Positions 17,466-27,363 of a stretch of 64,000 nucleotides of DNA are shown in pieces (position 1 is the stretch's first letter; every line of letters starts with the position of its first letter). Source of the DNA: Gammaproteobacteria bacterium (GTDB lineage: Bacteria > Pseudomonadota > Gammaproteobacteria > GCA-001735895); assembly GCA_030066085.1 (NCBI GenBank), contig JASJCI010000035.1, positions 23,205-87,204 on the forward strand, given 5' to 3'. Below the pieces are notes generated by a model, which saw nothing but the letters and a program-made list of their open reading frames with translations, was not told the origin of the DNA and did no database searches. The position numbers and the translations under genes were made by a program.

Positions 17466-18272
17466 TTAGCCGGGTGTTGCAGCGGTCTCGTCGGACTCGA
17501 CTTTAAGCGGGTCGAATGCGGCCAGGTGCCACGGTCGCATCGCCATCAGCAGCCCCACGCTGAAACGCCTTTCCAGCGGCAGATCCTGATCGGCTCGATG
17601 CAGCTCGGTAAACTCGCGCGCCAGCCCGCGCAGTTTCCTGCGAATTATGTCGCAGGTATGCTCGCTGAGCAGGCCGAACTGGAACTGGCGTAATTCGAGA
17701 TCGGCGCCGAAATCGGCATCGAGAAACTGTTGCTGAATTTGCCGCTGATAAAATCGTTCGATCGGACCGTTGGGCAGCCAGGTAAAATTTCCGTCGATCA
17801 ACAGCTTGACCCGGTTACCCGGCAGCAGCTCGATCAGCCCCAGCCGGTCGAGTCGCGCCAGGCAGCGAATGGTTTCGGACTCGTCGAGCCGGTAGTGGTG
17901 AAAAATCTCTTCGAACCCCATTCCGTTGCGCACGCTGACCGCCACCAGCAGCAACTTTATGTCGCTCACCAGCTCCTGTTCCTGTTGCTTGCTCAGGTGG
18001 CGGATTTTCTCGCGCGAAGCTTCGTGCAGGCGAAACAGGTCGCCCAGGTCCATGTGCATCATGCCGCAGACGATTTCGAGCCGCTGCAGGCTGAACGAGC
18101 GAGTCGCGAACAGTCGCTTGACGTTTGCTTCACTCATATCCAGTTCGCGTGCGATATCGGCATAGGTGATGCGCGCTGCTCGCAGCGTGCGCTTCAGTGT
18201 TGACAGCAGGGCGTCTGAATGTTTCACGTCGAATTTCCGGAAAAGTATATTAATAATATCTTCATAGGGCAT
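17466..18272 (-). CDS. XRE-type helix-turn-helix transcriptional regulator
   Basis: 268 residues. A helix-turn-helix near the N-terminus (ITYADIARELDMSEANVKRLF) recalls Cro/C1-type domains common in gammaproteobacteria. It is followed by a region of about 180 residues that looks like a winged-helix or ligand-sensing module (ETIRCLARLDRLGLIELLPGNRVKLLI), with no recognised ligand motif. ATG at 18272 has AGGA four bases upstream; homologues often start at an in-frame GTG at 18227 (KHSDALLSTLKR), so the first 15 residues are uncertain. It is divergent from the VIT/VWA gene across an AT-rich gap, so it probably controls it or itself. Confidence 0.7.
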   Translation of the reverse strand: MPYEDIINILFRKFDVKHSDALLSTLKRTLRAARITYADIARELDMSEANVKRLFATRSFSLQRLEIVCGMMHMDLGDLFRLHEASREKIRHLSKQQEQELVSDIKLLLVAVSVRNGMGFEEIFHHYRLDESETIRCLARLDRLGLIELLPGNRVKLLIDGNFTWLPNGPIERFYQRQIQQQFLDADFGADLELRQFQFGLLSEHTCDIIRRKLRGLAREFTELHRADQDLPLERRFSVGLLMAMRPWHLAAFDPLKVESDETAATPG

Positions 18273-18355
18273 TTATCCTATACAAATAGAAAAATAGTTT
18301 AAATTAAATCTCTCATCATTATAACTGGCGCAGTCAAACGCAACGGGAGATTTAG

Positions 18356-20404
18356 ATGAAACCCCGCAAAGTGAGAACCGGATGGTCGATCCCGATCCTG
18401 CTTGTCGGCGTGTTTTTCACCGGCCTGTCACAGGCGGCAGGCTTGCTGACGCCTGCCGATGGTGCGCTGGCCCCACTCGAAATCCGCGAGCATCATGTCG
18501 ACGTGGTGATCGAGGACGGTTATGCGATCACTACGGTCGAGCAGATTTTTCACAACCCGCATCCACGGGACCTGGCTGCGATTTACTCATTCCCGGTACC
18601 GGAAAAGGCGGCCGTGGCGGAGTTTACCGTCTGGATCGACGGCAAGCCGGTCACCGGCGAGGTGCTGGAAAAACGACAGGCGCGGCAGGTATACGAGGCG
18701 GAGAAAAGCGCCGGTCGTGATGCCGGCCTGATGGAGCAGGAAAGCTACCGGACTTTCGAGATACAGGTGTCGCCGATCCATGCCGGCCTGGATACCCGGG
18801 TTCGCTTCGCCTACATTCAGCCCGCGCATGTCGATACCGGTATCGGGCGTTATGTCTATCCGCTCGAGGAGGGCGGCGTCGACGAGCAAAAGCTGGCGTT
18901 CTGGACCGCGCAGGAGGTCGTACGAGACAAGTTCAGCTTTCAGCTGGAGCTGAGATCGGCCTACCCGGTTGACGCGCTGCGGATTCCCGATCGGCCGCAG
19001 GCCCTGATCACGCAACACGATTCCGGGCACTGGTCGGTCGATTTATCGTCGCCGGCGGTAGCCGCGGTCGAAGAGGCCGGCAATCCGATTACTCCCGGTC
19101 AGTCCGCGTTTTCACTCGACCGCGATCTCGTCGTCTACTGGCGACACCAGTCCGGATTGCCTGGCAGTGTCGACCTGGTTACCCACAAGCCCGACGCCGG
19201 TGGCCGTGGAACCTTCATGCTGACATTGACCCCGGGTGACGATCTGCAGCCGATTGTCGAGGGCAGCGACTGGGTCTTCATTCTCGACGTGTCCGGCTCG
19301 ATGAGCGGCAAGTACCAGACCCTGGTTGACGGAGTGCAACAGGCGCTCGGCAAGATGCGTGCAAACGATCGTTTTCGAGTCGTGTTGTTCAACGACTCGG
19401 CGCGCGAACTGACCAGTGGCTTTGTCCATGCCACGCCGGAAAACATCAGCCACTACGGCCAGGCCCTGCTGCAGGTTCAGCCGGGCAGCGGCACCAACCT
19501 TTACGCCGGACTCAAACGTGGTCTTCGCAGCATGGACGCGGATCGCACCAGTGCCGTGGTCCTGGTAACCGATGGCGTGGCCAACGTCGGTGAAACCCAG
19601 CAGCGCAAATTCATCGAGCTCGTGGCGAAGCAGGATATCCGCCTGTTTACCTTTATCATGGGAAACAGCGCCAACCGGCCGTTGCTCGAGGCTATGACCG
19701 GAGCTTCGAACGGATTTGCCCTCAATATCTCCAACAGCGACGATATCGTCGGTCGAATTCTCGAGGCCGGCAGCAAGGTTACGCATGAAAGCCTGCACGG
19801 CGTCAAACTCTCGCTCCGGGGCGTGAAGACTGCCGACCTGACGCCGGCGAAGATAGGCAGCCTCTATCGCGGTCAGCAGCTCGTCGTGTTCGGTCACTAC
19901 TGGGGTGATGGCATTGCCGACCTGCGCCTGGAAGGAAAAATCTCGGGCCGGGAAAAGGACTATTCCACCCGGGTCGAATTCCCGGCGACCACCGTTCTTA
20001 ACCCGGAACTGGAACGCCTGTGGGCTTTTGCCAGGATCGAGGGCATGTCGACCGAGATCGCTGATTTTGGTGAAGATGCCGATTTACGGCAGGCGATTAC
20101 CGAACTGGCAATCGAGTACGGGCTCGTCACTGATTACACCTCGATGGTGGTGGTTCGCGACGAGGTTTTCGACGCGCTGGGTATCGAACGCCAGAATCAG
20201 CAGCGCCTGCAGACCGAGAACCAGGCCCGCCAGCAGCGTGCGACTCAAGCGACACGCAACCACCGCGCCGACCAGTCGAAGCCCATGTTCAACTCCCCCC
20301 GTCCGAGCCATGGCGGCGCCGGGTCGGCCGGCAGCCTGCTGCTCGCTCTTTTCATCACTTTGATAGGCATCCGGTATGCCAGGGAGGTACGCCACTCGAA
20401 ATAG
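18356..20404 (+). CDS. Exported VIT and von Willebrand factor A domain protein
   Basis: 682 residues. An N-terminal signal segment (hydrophobic about residues 11-25, cleavage near SQAAG) is followed by a VIT domain (about 35-165), a VWA domain with the metal-binding MIDAS motif DVSGS at about 311-315, and a C-terminal region. The end has a Gly-rich stretch (HGGAGSAG), one hydrophobic helix and a short basic tail (RYAREVRHSK). That layout resembles a C-terminal sorting or anchoring signal such as GlyGly-CTERM, but the match is loose. VIT/VWA proteins are found in sortase-like and adhesion contexts; no sortase is adjacent. GGGAG lies about seven bases upstream of the ATG. A clear terminator follows. 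Confidence 0.8.
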   Translation: MKPRKVRTGWSIPILLVGVFFTGLSQAAGLLTPADGALAPLEIREHHVDVVIEDGYAITTVEQIFHNPHPRDLAAIYSFPVPEKAAVAEFTVWIDGKPVTGEVLEKRQARQVYEAEKSAGRDAGLMEQESYRTFEIQVSPIHAGLDTRVRFAYIQPAHVDTGIGRYVYPLEEGGVDEQKLAFWTAQEVVRDKFSFQLELRSAYPVDALRIPDRPQALITQHDSGHWSVDLSSPAVAAVEEAGNPITPGQSAFSLDRDLVVYWRHQSGLPGSVDLVTHKPDAGGRGTFMLTLTPGDDLQPIVEGSDWVFILDVSGSMSGKYQTLVDGVQQALGKMRANDRFRVVLFNDSARELTSGFVHATPENISHYGQALLQVQPGSGTNLYAGLKRGLRSMDADRTSAVVLVTDGVANVGETQQRKFIELVAKQDIRLFTFIMGNSANRPLLEAMTGASNGFALNISNSDDIVGRILEAGSKVTHESLHGVKLSLRGVKTADLTPAKIGSLYRGQQLVVFGHYWGDGIADLRLEGKISGREKDYSTRVEFPATTVLNPELERLWAFARIEGMSTEIADFGEDADLRQAITELAIEYGLVTDYTSMVVVRDEVFDALGIERQNQQRLQTENQARQQRATQATRNHRADQSKPMFNSPRPSHGGAGSAGSLLLALFITLIGIRYAREVRHSK

Positions 20405-20428
20405 ACAATATATGACCCTCCTTGTTGA

Positions 20429-20455
20429 CCCCGGGCCGAGAGGCCCGGGGTTTTT
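20429..20455 (+). terminator. Rho-independent terminator after the VIT/VWA gene
   Basis: Stem ccccgggcc (20429-20437), GAGA loop, ggcccgggg (20442-20450), then a run of five T. Placed 25 bases after the stop codon. Confidence 0.9.
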
Positions 20456-20496
20456 GTGTTTTCGCCGCAGCAGCGACTATGCTAGGAGGATGATGA

Positions 20497-20697
20497 ATGA
20501 GAAAACACGGCTCAAGATACGAGGCGCGGGTGGTCGCGGACGGTGTCAGTAGTGCCGAGCGCGAAAACCTGCTGGTCGAAATCAAGACGGACCTGGCCAG
20601 CATCCGGCGCCTGCTGTCGCAGCGTGACGAACTCCAGTCCGAACTGCAGCGCATGGACGAAGTCTACGATACCCTGAGCGCGCAGTACCGCTACTAG
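20497..20697 (+). CDS. Small hypothetical protein (66 residues)
   Basis: A consensus AGGAGG at 20484-20489 sits seven bases before the ATG, so this short frame is likely translated. The product is charged and helical (ENLLVEIKTDLASIRRLLSQRDELQSELQRMDEVYDTL), consistent with a coiled coil. No signal peptide, membrane segment or cysteine is present and I do not recognise a family. It lies between the VIT/VWA terminator and the convergent oadB, so it needs its own promoter. Confidence 0.55.
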   Translation: MRKHGSRYEARVVADGVSSAERENLLVEIKTDLASIRRLLSQRDELQSELQRMDEVYDTLSAQYRY

Positions 20698-20739
20698 CAA
20701 GCCGCGCGCCCTGCCCGGCGAACCCCGGCGAAGGGCGCG

Positions 20740-21873
20740 TTACCCCACGACCGCGAGCAGCACCCCGGCGGCTACCGCGGAACCGATGACCCCCGCGACG
20801 TTCGGCCCCATGGCGTGCATCAGCAGGAAGTTCTGCGGATTGGCCTGCAGGCCGATCTTGTTCGATACGCGTGCCGCCATGGGCACCGCCGACACGCCGG
20901 CCGAGCCGATCAGCGGGTTGACCTGGCCGCCGGTCACGCGGTACATGATCTTGCCCATGATCACGCCGGCCGCGGTACCGATCGAGAAGGCCACCATGCC
21001 GAGGGCGAGAATACCGAGCGTCTCGGCGCTCAGGAACTTGTCCGCTTCGAGCTTGCCGCCCACCGACAGGCCGAGAAAGATCGTAACGATGTTGATCAGC
21101 TCGTTCTGCGCCGTGCTCGACAGGCGGTCGACGACGCCGCATTCCTTGAGCAGGTTGCCGAAACACAGCATGCCGACCAGCGGTGTCGCCGCCGGCAGCA
21201 GGATCAGGGTCACGCCGAGCAGCAGCAGCGGGAACAGGATTTTTTCGCGCTTGCTGACGTGACGCAGCTGGGTCATTTTGGTCTGCCGCTCTTCCTCGGT
21301 GGTCAGTAGCTTCATGATCGGCGGCTGGATGATCGGCACCAGCGCCATGTACGAGTAAGCCGCCACCGCGATCGCGCCGAGCAGGTCCGGTGCGAGCTGC
21401 GAACCGACGTAGATCGCGGTCGGGCCGTCGGCGCCGCCGATGATCGCGATGGCCGCGGCATCGGCCATGCTGAACTCGATGCCGGGCACCAGGTTCATCG
21501 CGATCGCCCCGAACAGCGTGAAAAAGATACCGAACTGCGCGGCGGCGCCGAGGATGATCAGGCTCGGCCGCGACAGCATCGGGCCGAAGTCGGTCATCGC
21601 GCCGACACCCATGAAGATCAGCAGCGGGAACAGGCCGGTTTCTATGCCGGCGTTGTAGAGTATTCCGAGCAGGCCGTCGGGGCCGGCGATACCGGCCACC
21701 GGGATGTTGGCGAGAATACCGCCGAAGCCTATCGGTATCAGCAGCAGGGGTTCGAAACCCTTGGCGATCGCCAGCCAGATCAGCCCGCCGCCGACCGCGA
21801 TCATCAGCAGTTGACCGAGGGTGAAGTTATACAGCCCGGTCGAATGCCAGAGCTCGAGCAGCCCCTGTTCCAT
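20740..21873 (-). CDS. oadB: Oxaloacetate decarboxylase beta subunit (Na+ pump)
   Basis: 377 residues, strongly hydrophobic with about nine or more membrane segments. It has family hallmarks [56 protein letters not shown] and [17 protein letters not shown]. This subunit decarboxylates carboxybiotin and couples that to Na+ export across the inner membrane. It is the last gene of oadG-oadA-oadB, 13 bases after oadA. The Na+ pump assignment follows from the complete three-gene set; related methylmalonyl- or glutaconyl-CoA decarboxylases share this subunit but not the OadA type seen here. Confidence 0.92.
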   Translation of the reverse strand: MEQGLLELWHSTGLYNFTLGQLLMIAVGGGLIWLAIAKGFEPLLLIPIGFGGILANIPVAGIAGPDGLLGILYNAGIETGLFPLLIFMGVGAMTDFGPMLSRPSLIILGAAAQFGIFFTLFGAIAMNLVPGIEFSMADAAAIAIIGGADGPTAIYVGSQLAPDLLGAIAVAAYSYMALVPIIQPPIMKLLTTEEERQTKMTQLRHVSKREKILFPLLLLGVTLILLPAATPLVGMLCFGNLLKECGVVDRLSSTAQNELINIVTIFLGLSVGGKLEADKFLSAETLGILALGMVAFSIGTAAGVIMGKIMYRVTGGQVNPLIGSAGVSAVPMAARVSNKIGLQANPQNFLLMHAMGPNVAGVIGSAVAAGVLLAVVG

Positions 21874-21886
21874 AACCCGGCCGGTC

Positions 21887-23710
21887 TCAGCCGATGGTCA
21901 GCAGCAGTTGATCGGCCGCGATCGCGTCGCCCTTCTTGACCGCGATCGACTGCACGGTGCCGCCGCTGCTGGCGCGTACCTCGGTTTCCATTTTCATCGC
22001 CTCGACGATCAGTACCGGGTCACCCTCGGCGACCTGCTGGCCGACGCTGACGACCACGTCGATGACGCTGCCGGCCAGCGGTGCCCGTACCTCGGTGCCG
22101 CCGCTTGCCGGCGCGGGCGCGGTGGCTGCCGCGGGTGGCGCTGCAACCGGCGCGGGCGCCGCCACCACCGGCGTCACCTGGCTGATGTCGGCGTCACCGG
22201 GGCCGACCACGACGTCGTACTGGGTGCCGTTGACGCTGACGCGGTAACTGGCGACTTCACCCGCAGCGGCCGCTGGCGCCGGTTCGGCGGCTGCCACGGG
22301 CGCTGCCGCCGGCTCCGGCTCGCTGCCGGGCGCGGGCTCGAACGCATCCGGGTTGCCGCGATTCTTGAGGAAATTGACGCCAACCTGCGGGAACAGCGCG
22401 TAGATCAGCACGTCGTCGATCTCGGCATCGGCCAGCGCAAAACTCTCCGCTTTCGCCAGTTCGCGTAACTCGCCGGTCAGCTTGTCCATCTCCGGCTCGA
22501 GCAGGTCCGCCGGGCGGCAGGTGATCGGTTCCTTACCCTCCAGTACCCGCGCCTGCAGCTCGGCATTGACCGGTGCCGCGGTGGCGCCGTACTCGCCGCG
22601 CAATACGCCCGCGGTTTCCTTGCTGATCGACTTGTAACGTTCGCCCGACAGGACGTTGATAACCGACTGGGTGCCGACGATCTGCGACGTCGGCGTCACC
22701 AGCGGCACGTAACCGAGATCCTCGCGTACCGACGGGATTTCCTTCAGCACTTCGTCCAGCCGGTCGCTGGCGTTTTGATCGCGCAGCTGGTTCTCGAGAT
22801 TGGTCAGCATGCCGCCGGGCACCTGCGCGGTCAGGATGCGCGGGTCGACACCCTTGAGCGCGCCCTCGAACTTCGCGTATTTCTTGCGCACGTCGCGAAA
22901 GTAGAGCGATATCTCCTCGAGCAGATCGAGGTCCAGGCCGGTAGCCCGTTCGCTTTCCTGCATGATCGCGACGAAGGTCTCGGTCGGTGAATGACCGTAG
23001 GTCAGGCTCATCGACGAGATCGACGTGTCGATCATGTCAATGCCGGCATCGATCGCCTTCATCAGCGTCGCGGTCGACAGGCCGGTGGTGGCGTGGCAGT
23101 GCATCGCCAGCGGCACCGAACAGCTTTCCTTGATCCGGCTGACCATTTCCTCCGCGGTGTAGGGGTGCAGCAGCCCGGCCATGTCCTTGATACAGATCGA
23201 GTGGCTGCCCATGTCTTCCAGGCGTTTCGCCAGGTCGACCCACAGATCGACGCTGTGCACCGGGCTGATCGTGTACGACATGGTGCCCTGCGCGTGTTTG
23301 CCGACCGCGATCGTGGCCTTGATCGCGGTTTCGAAGTTGCGCAGGTCGTTCATCGCATCGAAGATCCGGAACACGTCCATGCCGTTGGCGGCGCAGCGCT
23401 CGACGAATTTCTCGATCACGTCGTCGGCATAGTGGCGGTAACCGAGCGCGTTCTGGCCGCGCAGCAGCATCTGCATCGGCGTATTCGGCATCGCGGCCTT
23501 GAGCCGGCGCAGGCGCTCCCAGGGGTCTTCGCCGAGGTAGCGGATGCAGGAATCGAAAATGGCGCCACCCCAGGTCTCCAGCGACCAGAAACCGACCCGG
23601 TCGAGCTTCTCGGCGATCGGCAGCATGTCTTCGATACGGACCCGGGTCGCCAGCAGCGACTGCGAAGCATCGCGTAACACCAGGTCGGTGATCTGCAGGG
23701 GGTTGGCCAT
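21887..23710 (-). CDS. oadA: Oxaloacetate decarboxylase alpha subunit (biotin protein)
   Basis: About 607 residues. The N-terminal carboxyltransferase barrel starts with [17 protein letters not shown] and includes [21 protein letters not shown] and [15 protein letters not shown] long Pro/Ala-rich linker (about residues 460-535) leads to a biotinyl domain whose lysine is in [10 protein letters not shown]. It transfers the carboxyl group of oxaloacetate to biotin, giving pyruvate. The frame extends upstream, but ATG at 23710 has AGGAAA a few bases before it and matches the family start. One base separates it from oadG. Confidence 0.93.
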   Translation of the reverse strand: MANPLQITDLVLRDASQSLLATRVRIEDMLPIAEKLDRVGFWSLETWGGAIFDSCIRYLGEDPWERLRRLKAAMPNTPMQMLLRGQNALGYRHYADDVIEKFVERCAANGMDVFRIFDAMNDLRNFETAIKATIAVGKHAQGTMSYTISPVHSVDLWVDLAKRLEDMGSHSICIKDMAGLLHPYTAEEMVSRIKESCSVPLAMHCHATTGLSTATLMKAIDAGIDMIDTSISSMSLTYGHSPTETFVAIMQESERATGLDLDLLEEISLYFRDVRKKYAKFEGALKGVDPRILTAQVPGGMLTNLENQLRDQNASDRLDEVLKEIPSVREDLGYVPLVTPTSQIVGTQSVINVLSGERYKSISKETAGVLRGEYGATAAPVNAELQARVLEGKEPITCRPADLLEPEMDKLTGELRELAKAESFALADAEIDDVLIYALFPQVGVNFLKNRGNPDAFEPAPGSEPEPAAAPVAAAEPAPAAAAGEVASYRVSVNGTQYDVVVGPGDADISQVTPVVAAPAPVAAPPAAATAPAPASGGTEVRAPLAGSVIDVVVSVGQQVAEGDPVLIVEAMKMETEVRASSGGTVQSIAVKKGDAIAADQLLLTIG

Positions 23711-23711
23711 G

Positions 23712-23936
23712 TCAGTTTCCTTTTTTTCTATGCTGATGGATGGCTGCGCTGATCGCCGCGAGGTGTTGCGGATCGACACCGCTGGCAACGACACCGGTTG
23801 GCGCCGTGACCTCCGCCGGCACGATCCTGGCCACGATGCTGATTAGCCCGATCAGCAACACCAGGATGATGAACACCGCGCCCATGCCGAGTCCGAGCAA
23901 TTGCAGGCTTTCGATCAGGAGCGCATTGATATCCAT
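23712..23936 (-). CDS. oadG: Oxaloacetate decarboxylase gamma subunit
   Basis: 74 residues with a single N-terminal membrane helix ([20 protein letters not shown]) and a polar, His-containing C-terminal tail ([19 protein letters not shown]), as in OadG, which assembles the complex and binds Zn2+. I chose ATG at 23936; an ATG seven codons upstream is possible. First gene of the oadGAB operon. Confidence 0.85.
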   Translation of the reverse strand: MDINALLIESLQLLGLGMGAVFIILVLLIGLISIVARIVPAEVTAPTGVVASGVDPQHLAAISAAIHQHRKKGN

Positions 23937-24045
23937 GGTCGAACGATTGGCACGCAAAAAGATCGGAAAGTATACTGCGCCGCGCGCCCGGGCGAAACCG
24001 TTGAAATCCGCGCGCAGGCCCGGCGCTGCGCGGCCGCGGTGATTG

Positions 24046-25716
24046 TCAGCGCTCGCGGGCGCGCAGACCCTCGATCGTCAGCGTCGGTGTCAGCAGGTTG
24101 GCGTCGACGCGGATTTCGATCAGCGCCAGGCGCTCGCTGGCCAGCGCGCGCTCGAGAGCCGGCGCGAAGTCGGCGGTGGCGGTTACGCGCTCGGCGTGCG
24201 CGCCGTGCGCCTCGGCGAGGGTGACAAAATCCGGGTTGATCATGTCGGTGCCGATGACGCGCCCGGGGTACTCGCGTTCCTGGTGCATGCGGATGGTGGC
24301 ATAGGTGCCGTTGTTGACCAGGATGACGATCACCGCCACGCCGTACTGCATCGCGGTTGCGAGTTCCTGCAGGTTCATCATCAGGTCGCCGTCACCGGCG
24401 ATCGCTACCACCTGGCGCTCGGGGTGCCGCAGCCTGGCGGCGATTGCCGCCGGCAGGCCGTAACCCATGGTACCGCTGGTGGGGGCCAGCTGGTTGGGAT
24501 AGCGACGGTAGCGAAAAAAGCGATGCAGCCAGCCCGTGTTGTTACCGGCGCCGTTGCACACGATTGCATCGTCGCGCAGGCGGGATCGCAGCTGGTGGAA
24601 AACCTCCGCCAGCTGCAGGTCACCGTCGACCACGATGCTCCGGTTCCAGTCCACGTATTGTGTCCTTAAAGCTGTCAGCCTGTGCATGCGTCCGGGCGCG
24701 GTCGCCGGCTGGCTGCCGGCCAGCATTTCGACGAAGCGCGCCGCGTGCGCGACGATGCCGAGGTCGACCTGGTAGACGTGTCCCAGCTCCTCGGCAGCCG
24801 GGAAAACGTGAATCAGCTTTTGCCGCGGCCGCGGGATATCGATCAGGCTGTAACCACCGGTCGTCATCTCGCCGAGACGCGCGCCGATTACGAGCAGGCA
24901 ATCGGATTGCCTGACTGCGTCTGCCAGGCCGGGATTGACGCCGAGACCGAGGTCACCGACATAGTTGGGGTGATCGTTGTCGAAATAGTCCTGGCAGCGA
25001 AACGAGTTGACCACCGGCAGCTGGTGTGCCGCGGCGAAAGCCTGCAGGCGCTCGCGGGTCGCATCGCTCCAGCCGCTGCCGCCGATGATGATCAGCGGTC
25101 GTTCGGCCGCGTTGAGCATCTCCATGGCGGTTGCGATATCCGCCTGCGAAGGACTGGTCTGCAGCGGCTGCCAGGCCCCGGCGTCGGCGGCCTCGCTGCT
25201 GTCGGTCAGCATGTCCTCGGGCAGGGCCAGCGCCACCGGGCCCGGGCGGCCGCCGGTCGCCACGCTGAAAGCACGGTTGACGTACTCCGGTACGCGGTCG
25301 GCATCCTCGATCTGCGCGGTCCACTTGGTGACCTGGCCGAACATGCGGCGGTAGTCGATCTCCTGGAAGGCTTCGCGCTCCGCGTCCCGCCGCGCGACCT
25401 GGCCGATCAGCAGGATCAGCGGGGTCGAATCCTGCATCGCGACGTGCAGACCGCCGCTGGCATTGGATGCGCCCGGTCCGCGGGTGACGAAACAGACGCC
25501 GGGCCGGCCGCTGAGTTTACCGTCGGCTTCGGCCATGTAGGCCGCGCCGCCCTCGTTACGACAGACGACGAGGTCGATCTCGCCGCGGTCGTGCAGCGCA
25601 TCGAGCGCGGCGAGGTAACTTTCACCGGGAATACAGAAAATGCGCTCCACCGAGTTCAGGCGCAAGGCGTCGATCAGCAGTTCGGCGCCGCTGCGGAGGG
25701 AAGGATTCTGGCTCAC
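24046..25716 (-). CDS. Thiamine-diphosphate enzyme of the acetolactate-synthase family
   Basis: 556 residues with the three-domain ThDP layout. The N-terminal Pyr domain has the catalytic Glu region (VVCRNEGGAAYMAEADGKLSG), FVTRGPGASNASGG and EAFQEIDY. The central domain follows. The C-terminal PP domain has the ThDP-binding GDGDLMMNLQELATAMQYG...NNGTYATIRMHQE. It resembles large-subunit acetolactate synthases, but no regulatory small subunit lies nearby and many paralogues act on other 2-keto acids, so the reaction is not assigned. Its stop is 4 bases after the diguanylate cyclase gene's boundary on the same strand, and about 110 bases separate it from oadG. Confidence 0.75.
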   Translation of the reverse strand: MSQNPSLRSGAELLIDALRLNSVERIFCIPGESYLAALDALHDRGEIDLVVCRNEGGAAYMAEADGKLSGRPGVCFVTRGPGASNASGGLHVAMQDSTPLILLIGQVARRDAEREAFQEIDYRRMFGQVTKWTAQIEDADRVPEYVNRAFSVATGGRPGPVALALPEDMLTDSSEAADAGAWQPLQTSPSQADIATAMEMLNAAERPLIIIGGSGWSDATRERLQAFAAAHQLPVVNSFRCQDYFDNDHPNYVGDLGLGVNPGLADAVRQSDCLLVIGARLGEMTTGGYSLIDIPRPRQKLIHVFPAAEELGHVYQVDLGIVAHAARFVEMLAGSQPATAPGRMHRLTALRTQYVDWNRSIVVDGDLQLAEVFHQLRSRLRDDAIVCNGAGNNTGWLHRFFRYRRYPNQLAPTSGTMGYGLPAAIAARLRHPERQVVAIAGDGDLMMNLQELATAMQYGVAVIVILVNNGTYATIRMHQEREYPGRVIGTDMINPDFVTLAEAHGAHAERVTATADFAPALERALASERLALIEIRVDANLLTPTLTIEGLRARER

Positions 25717-25720
25717 GGAA

Positions 25721-27157
25721 TTAGTCCTGGCCGAAGGTTATGAACTGGTTGCCGCCGCTGTTCTTGGCCGTGTACATCGCACGATCGGCGCTTTGAATCA
25801 GCGTGTCCATATCATCACCGTGATCCGGGTAAAAAGCAATGCCGATGCTGGCGGATAGGGTTATGGCTTCGTCGCCGAGGCGAAACTCGCGCGCCAGTTC
25901 CAGCAGTATCTTGCGCGCGATGCCCTCGACGTCGGTGGCACAGCACAGTTCCACCGCGATCACCGTGAATTCGTCGCCACCGAGGCGTGCGACCGTGTCC
26001 GAGTCGCGCATGCAGGACATCAGGCGCTGCCCGACCAGGCACAGCAGTTCGTCACCCCGGTGATGTCCGAGCGTGTCGTTGACCTGCTTGAAGTTGTCGA
26101 GATCGATGAACATCAGGCCGAGCTGCAGGCGGTGGCGACGTGCCTTGCTCAGTTCCTGGCCCAGGCGCTCGCGCAGCAGGTTGCGATTCGGTAACCCGGT
26201 CAGGCTGTCGTAGTTGGCTTTCTTCCAGATCATGCGATCCGACAGATCGCGCTCGATCGCGATCGACGCGAGGATGGCCGATTCGGCGATCAACTGCCGT
26301 GCCACCTGTGAAGTCGACTGCGGCCAGGCCACGCAGATGCGGCCGAGCCAGTCGCCGTTGGGGCCCTGGATCGTTTCCGTACGGCAATGCCAGGTGCCGT
26401 CACCGGCGATGCGCGCCTCGCGCTTGCTCCAGTAGCGCCGCGGTTCCTCCGCGCTGCTGTCGCGCAGTTCGATGCAGGCGATCGAGTCGTTCGTCGACTG
26501 TTCGATTTCGAAAGCGATCGACGCCAGCACCTCGTGCAGCGGGTAGCCGCGCGATATCAGTTCCAGGCTCTTGTTGCGCGAGCGCTCGTAACGTTCGTTG
26601 ACGCGCAGGCGGCTCAGGGTTTCGATCAGCTCGCGCTCCGAGTCGCGCAGGCGGTTATTGAGCCCCTGCCAGTCCGGCAGGTTGATTTCCTTTTCCACCA
26701 GCGCCGCCAGGTCGGCCAGCATGGCGAGGTCAGCGGCATCGAATTCGCGTGTATCGTAGCCGAGTACGCAGACCGTGCCGAGCACCGCGCCGTTGGCCGC
26801 GCGAATCGGTTTGCCGGCATAGCAGCGAATGCCGGGTTCGGCGGTTACCATCGGGTTGTCGCTGAAGCGCGCGTCGCGCGTCATGTCGGTAATGACCAGG
26901 TGGTCGGACTGCAGGATCGTGTGACCGCAGAAGGAAACGGAACGCGGAATCTCGCTGACATCGAGGCCGACCGCGGCCTTGAGGCGAATACGATCGCTGT
27001 CGGCCAGCGAAATGGTCGCGACGGGCAGGTTCAGGCTGCTGGACGCGAGCCGCGCCAGGCGGTCGAAACGCTCCTCGCCGGGCGTTTCTAGCAATCCGAG
27101 GCCCCGCAGGGTCGCGACACGATGCGCCTCGTCCGCCGGATATGCTGGTTCCTGCAT
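25721..27157 (-). CDS. GAF-GGDEF diguanylate cyclase
   Basis: 478 residues. An N-terminal GAF domain (about 1-165; SFCGHTILQSDHLVITDMTRD, CYAGKPIRAANGAVLGTVCVLG) and a linker lead to a C-terminal GGDEF domain (about 310-478). The catalytic motif is an intact GGDEF. The RxxD inhibitory site (RDSD) sits five residues before it, so product inhibition by c-di-GMP is expected. There is no EAL domain, so it should make but not degrade c-di-GMP, in the cytoplasm. The signal sensed by the GAF domain is unknown. Four bases separate it from the ThDP gene downstream. Confidence 0.88.
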   Translation of the reverse strand: MQEPAYPADEAHRVATLRGLGLLETPGEERFDRLARLASSSLNLPVATISLADSDRIRLKAAVGLDVSEIPRSVSFCGHTILQSDHLVITDMTRDARFSDNPMVTAEPGIRCYAGKPIRAANGAVLGTVCVLGYDTREFDAADLAMLADLAALVEKEINLPDWQGLNNRLRDSERELIETLSRLRVNERYERSRNKSLELISRGYPLHEVLASIAFEIEQSTNDSIACIELRDSSAEEPRRYWSKREARIAGDGTWHCRTETIQGPNGDWLGRICVAWPQSTSQVARQLIAESAILASIAIERDLSDRMIWKKANYDSLTGLPNRNLLRERLGQELSKARRHRLQLGLMFIDLDNFKQVNDTLGHHRGDELLCLVGQRLMSCMRDSDTVARLGGDEFTVIAVELCCATDVEGIARKILLELAREFRLGDEAITLSASIGIAFYPDHGDDMDTLIQSADRAMYTAKNSGGNQFITFGQD

Positions 27158-27363
27158 TGCGCTTGTCCCTCCCGGAGAATTCTTGTTTTGATTGTCGGCC
27201 GGCCCGCCAGGTTATGGCGCCGCTGCCACCGATCGCGTGCAGCGCAGGTTCATCTCGATCGGGTTCAAAGAGTATAGGCGAGGGTTGAGCAAAGTTCCGG
27301 AGAATCGACCTGCGGCGGCGACCGCGATTGTCGCGTGAAACGTCGGGCGGCTAGAATGCGCGC

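Noticed and set aside
20698..20739. Terminator after oadB on the minus strand
   Set aside because: A cgcgccct/agggcgcg stem is present, but no T run follows in the minus direction; not called.
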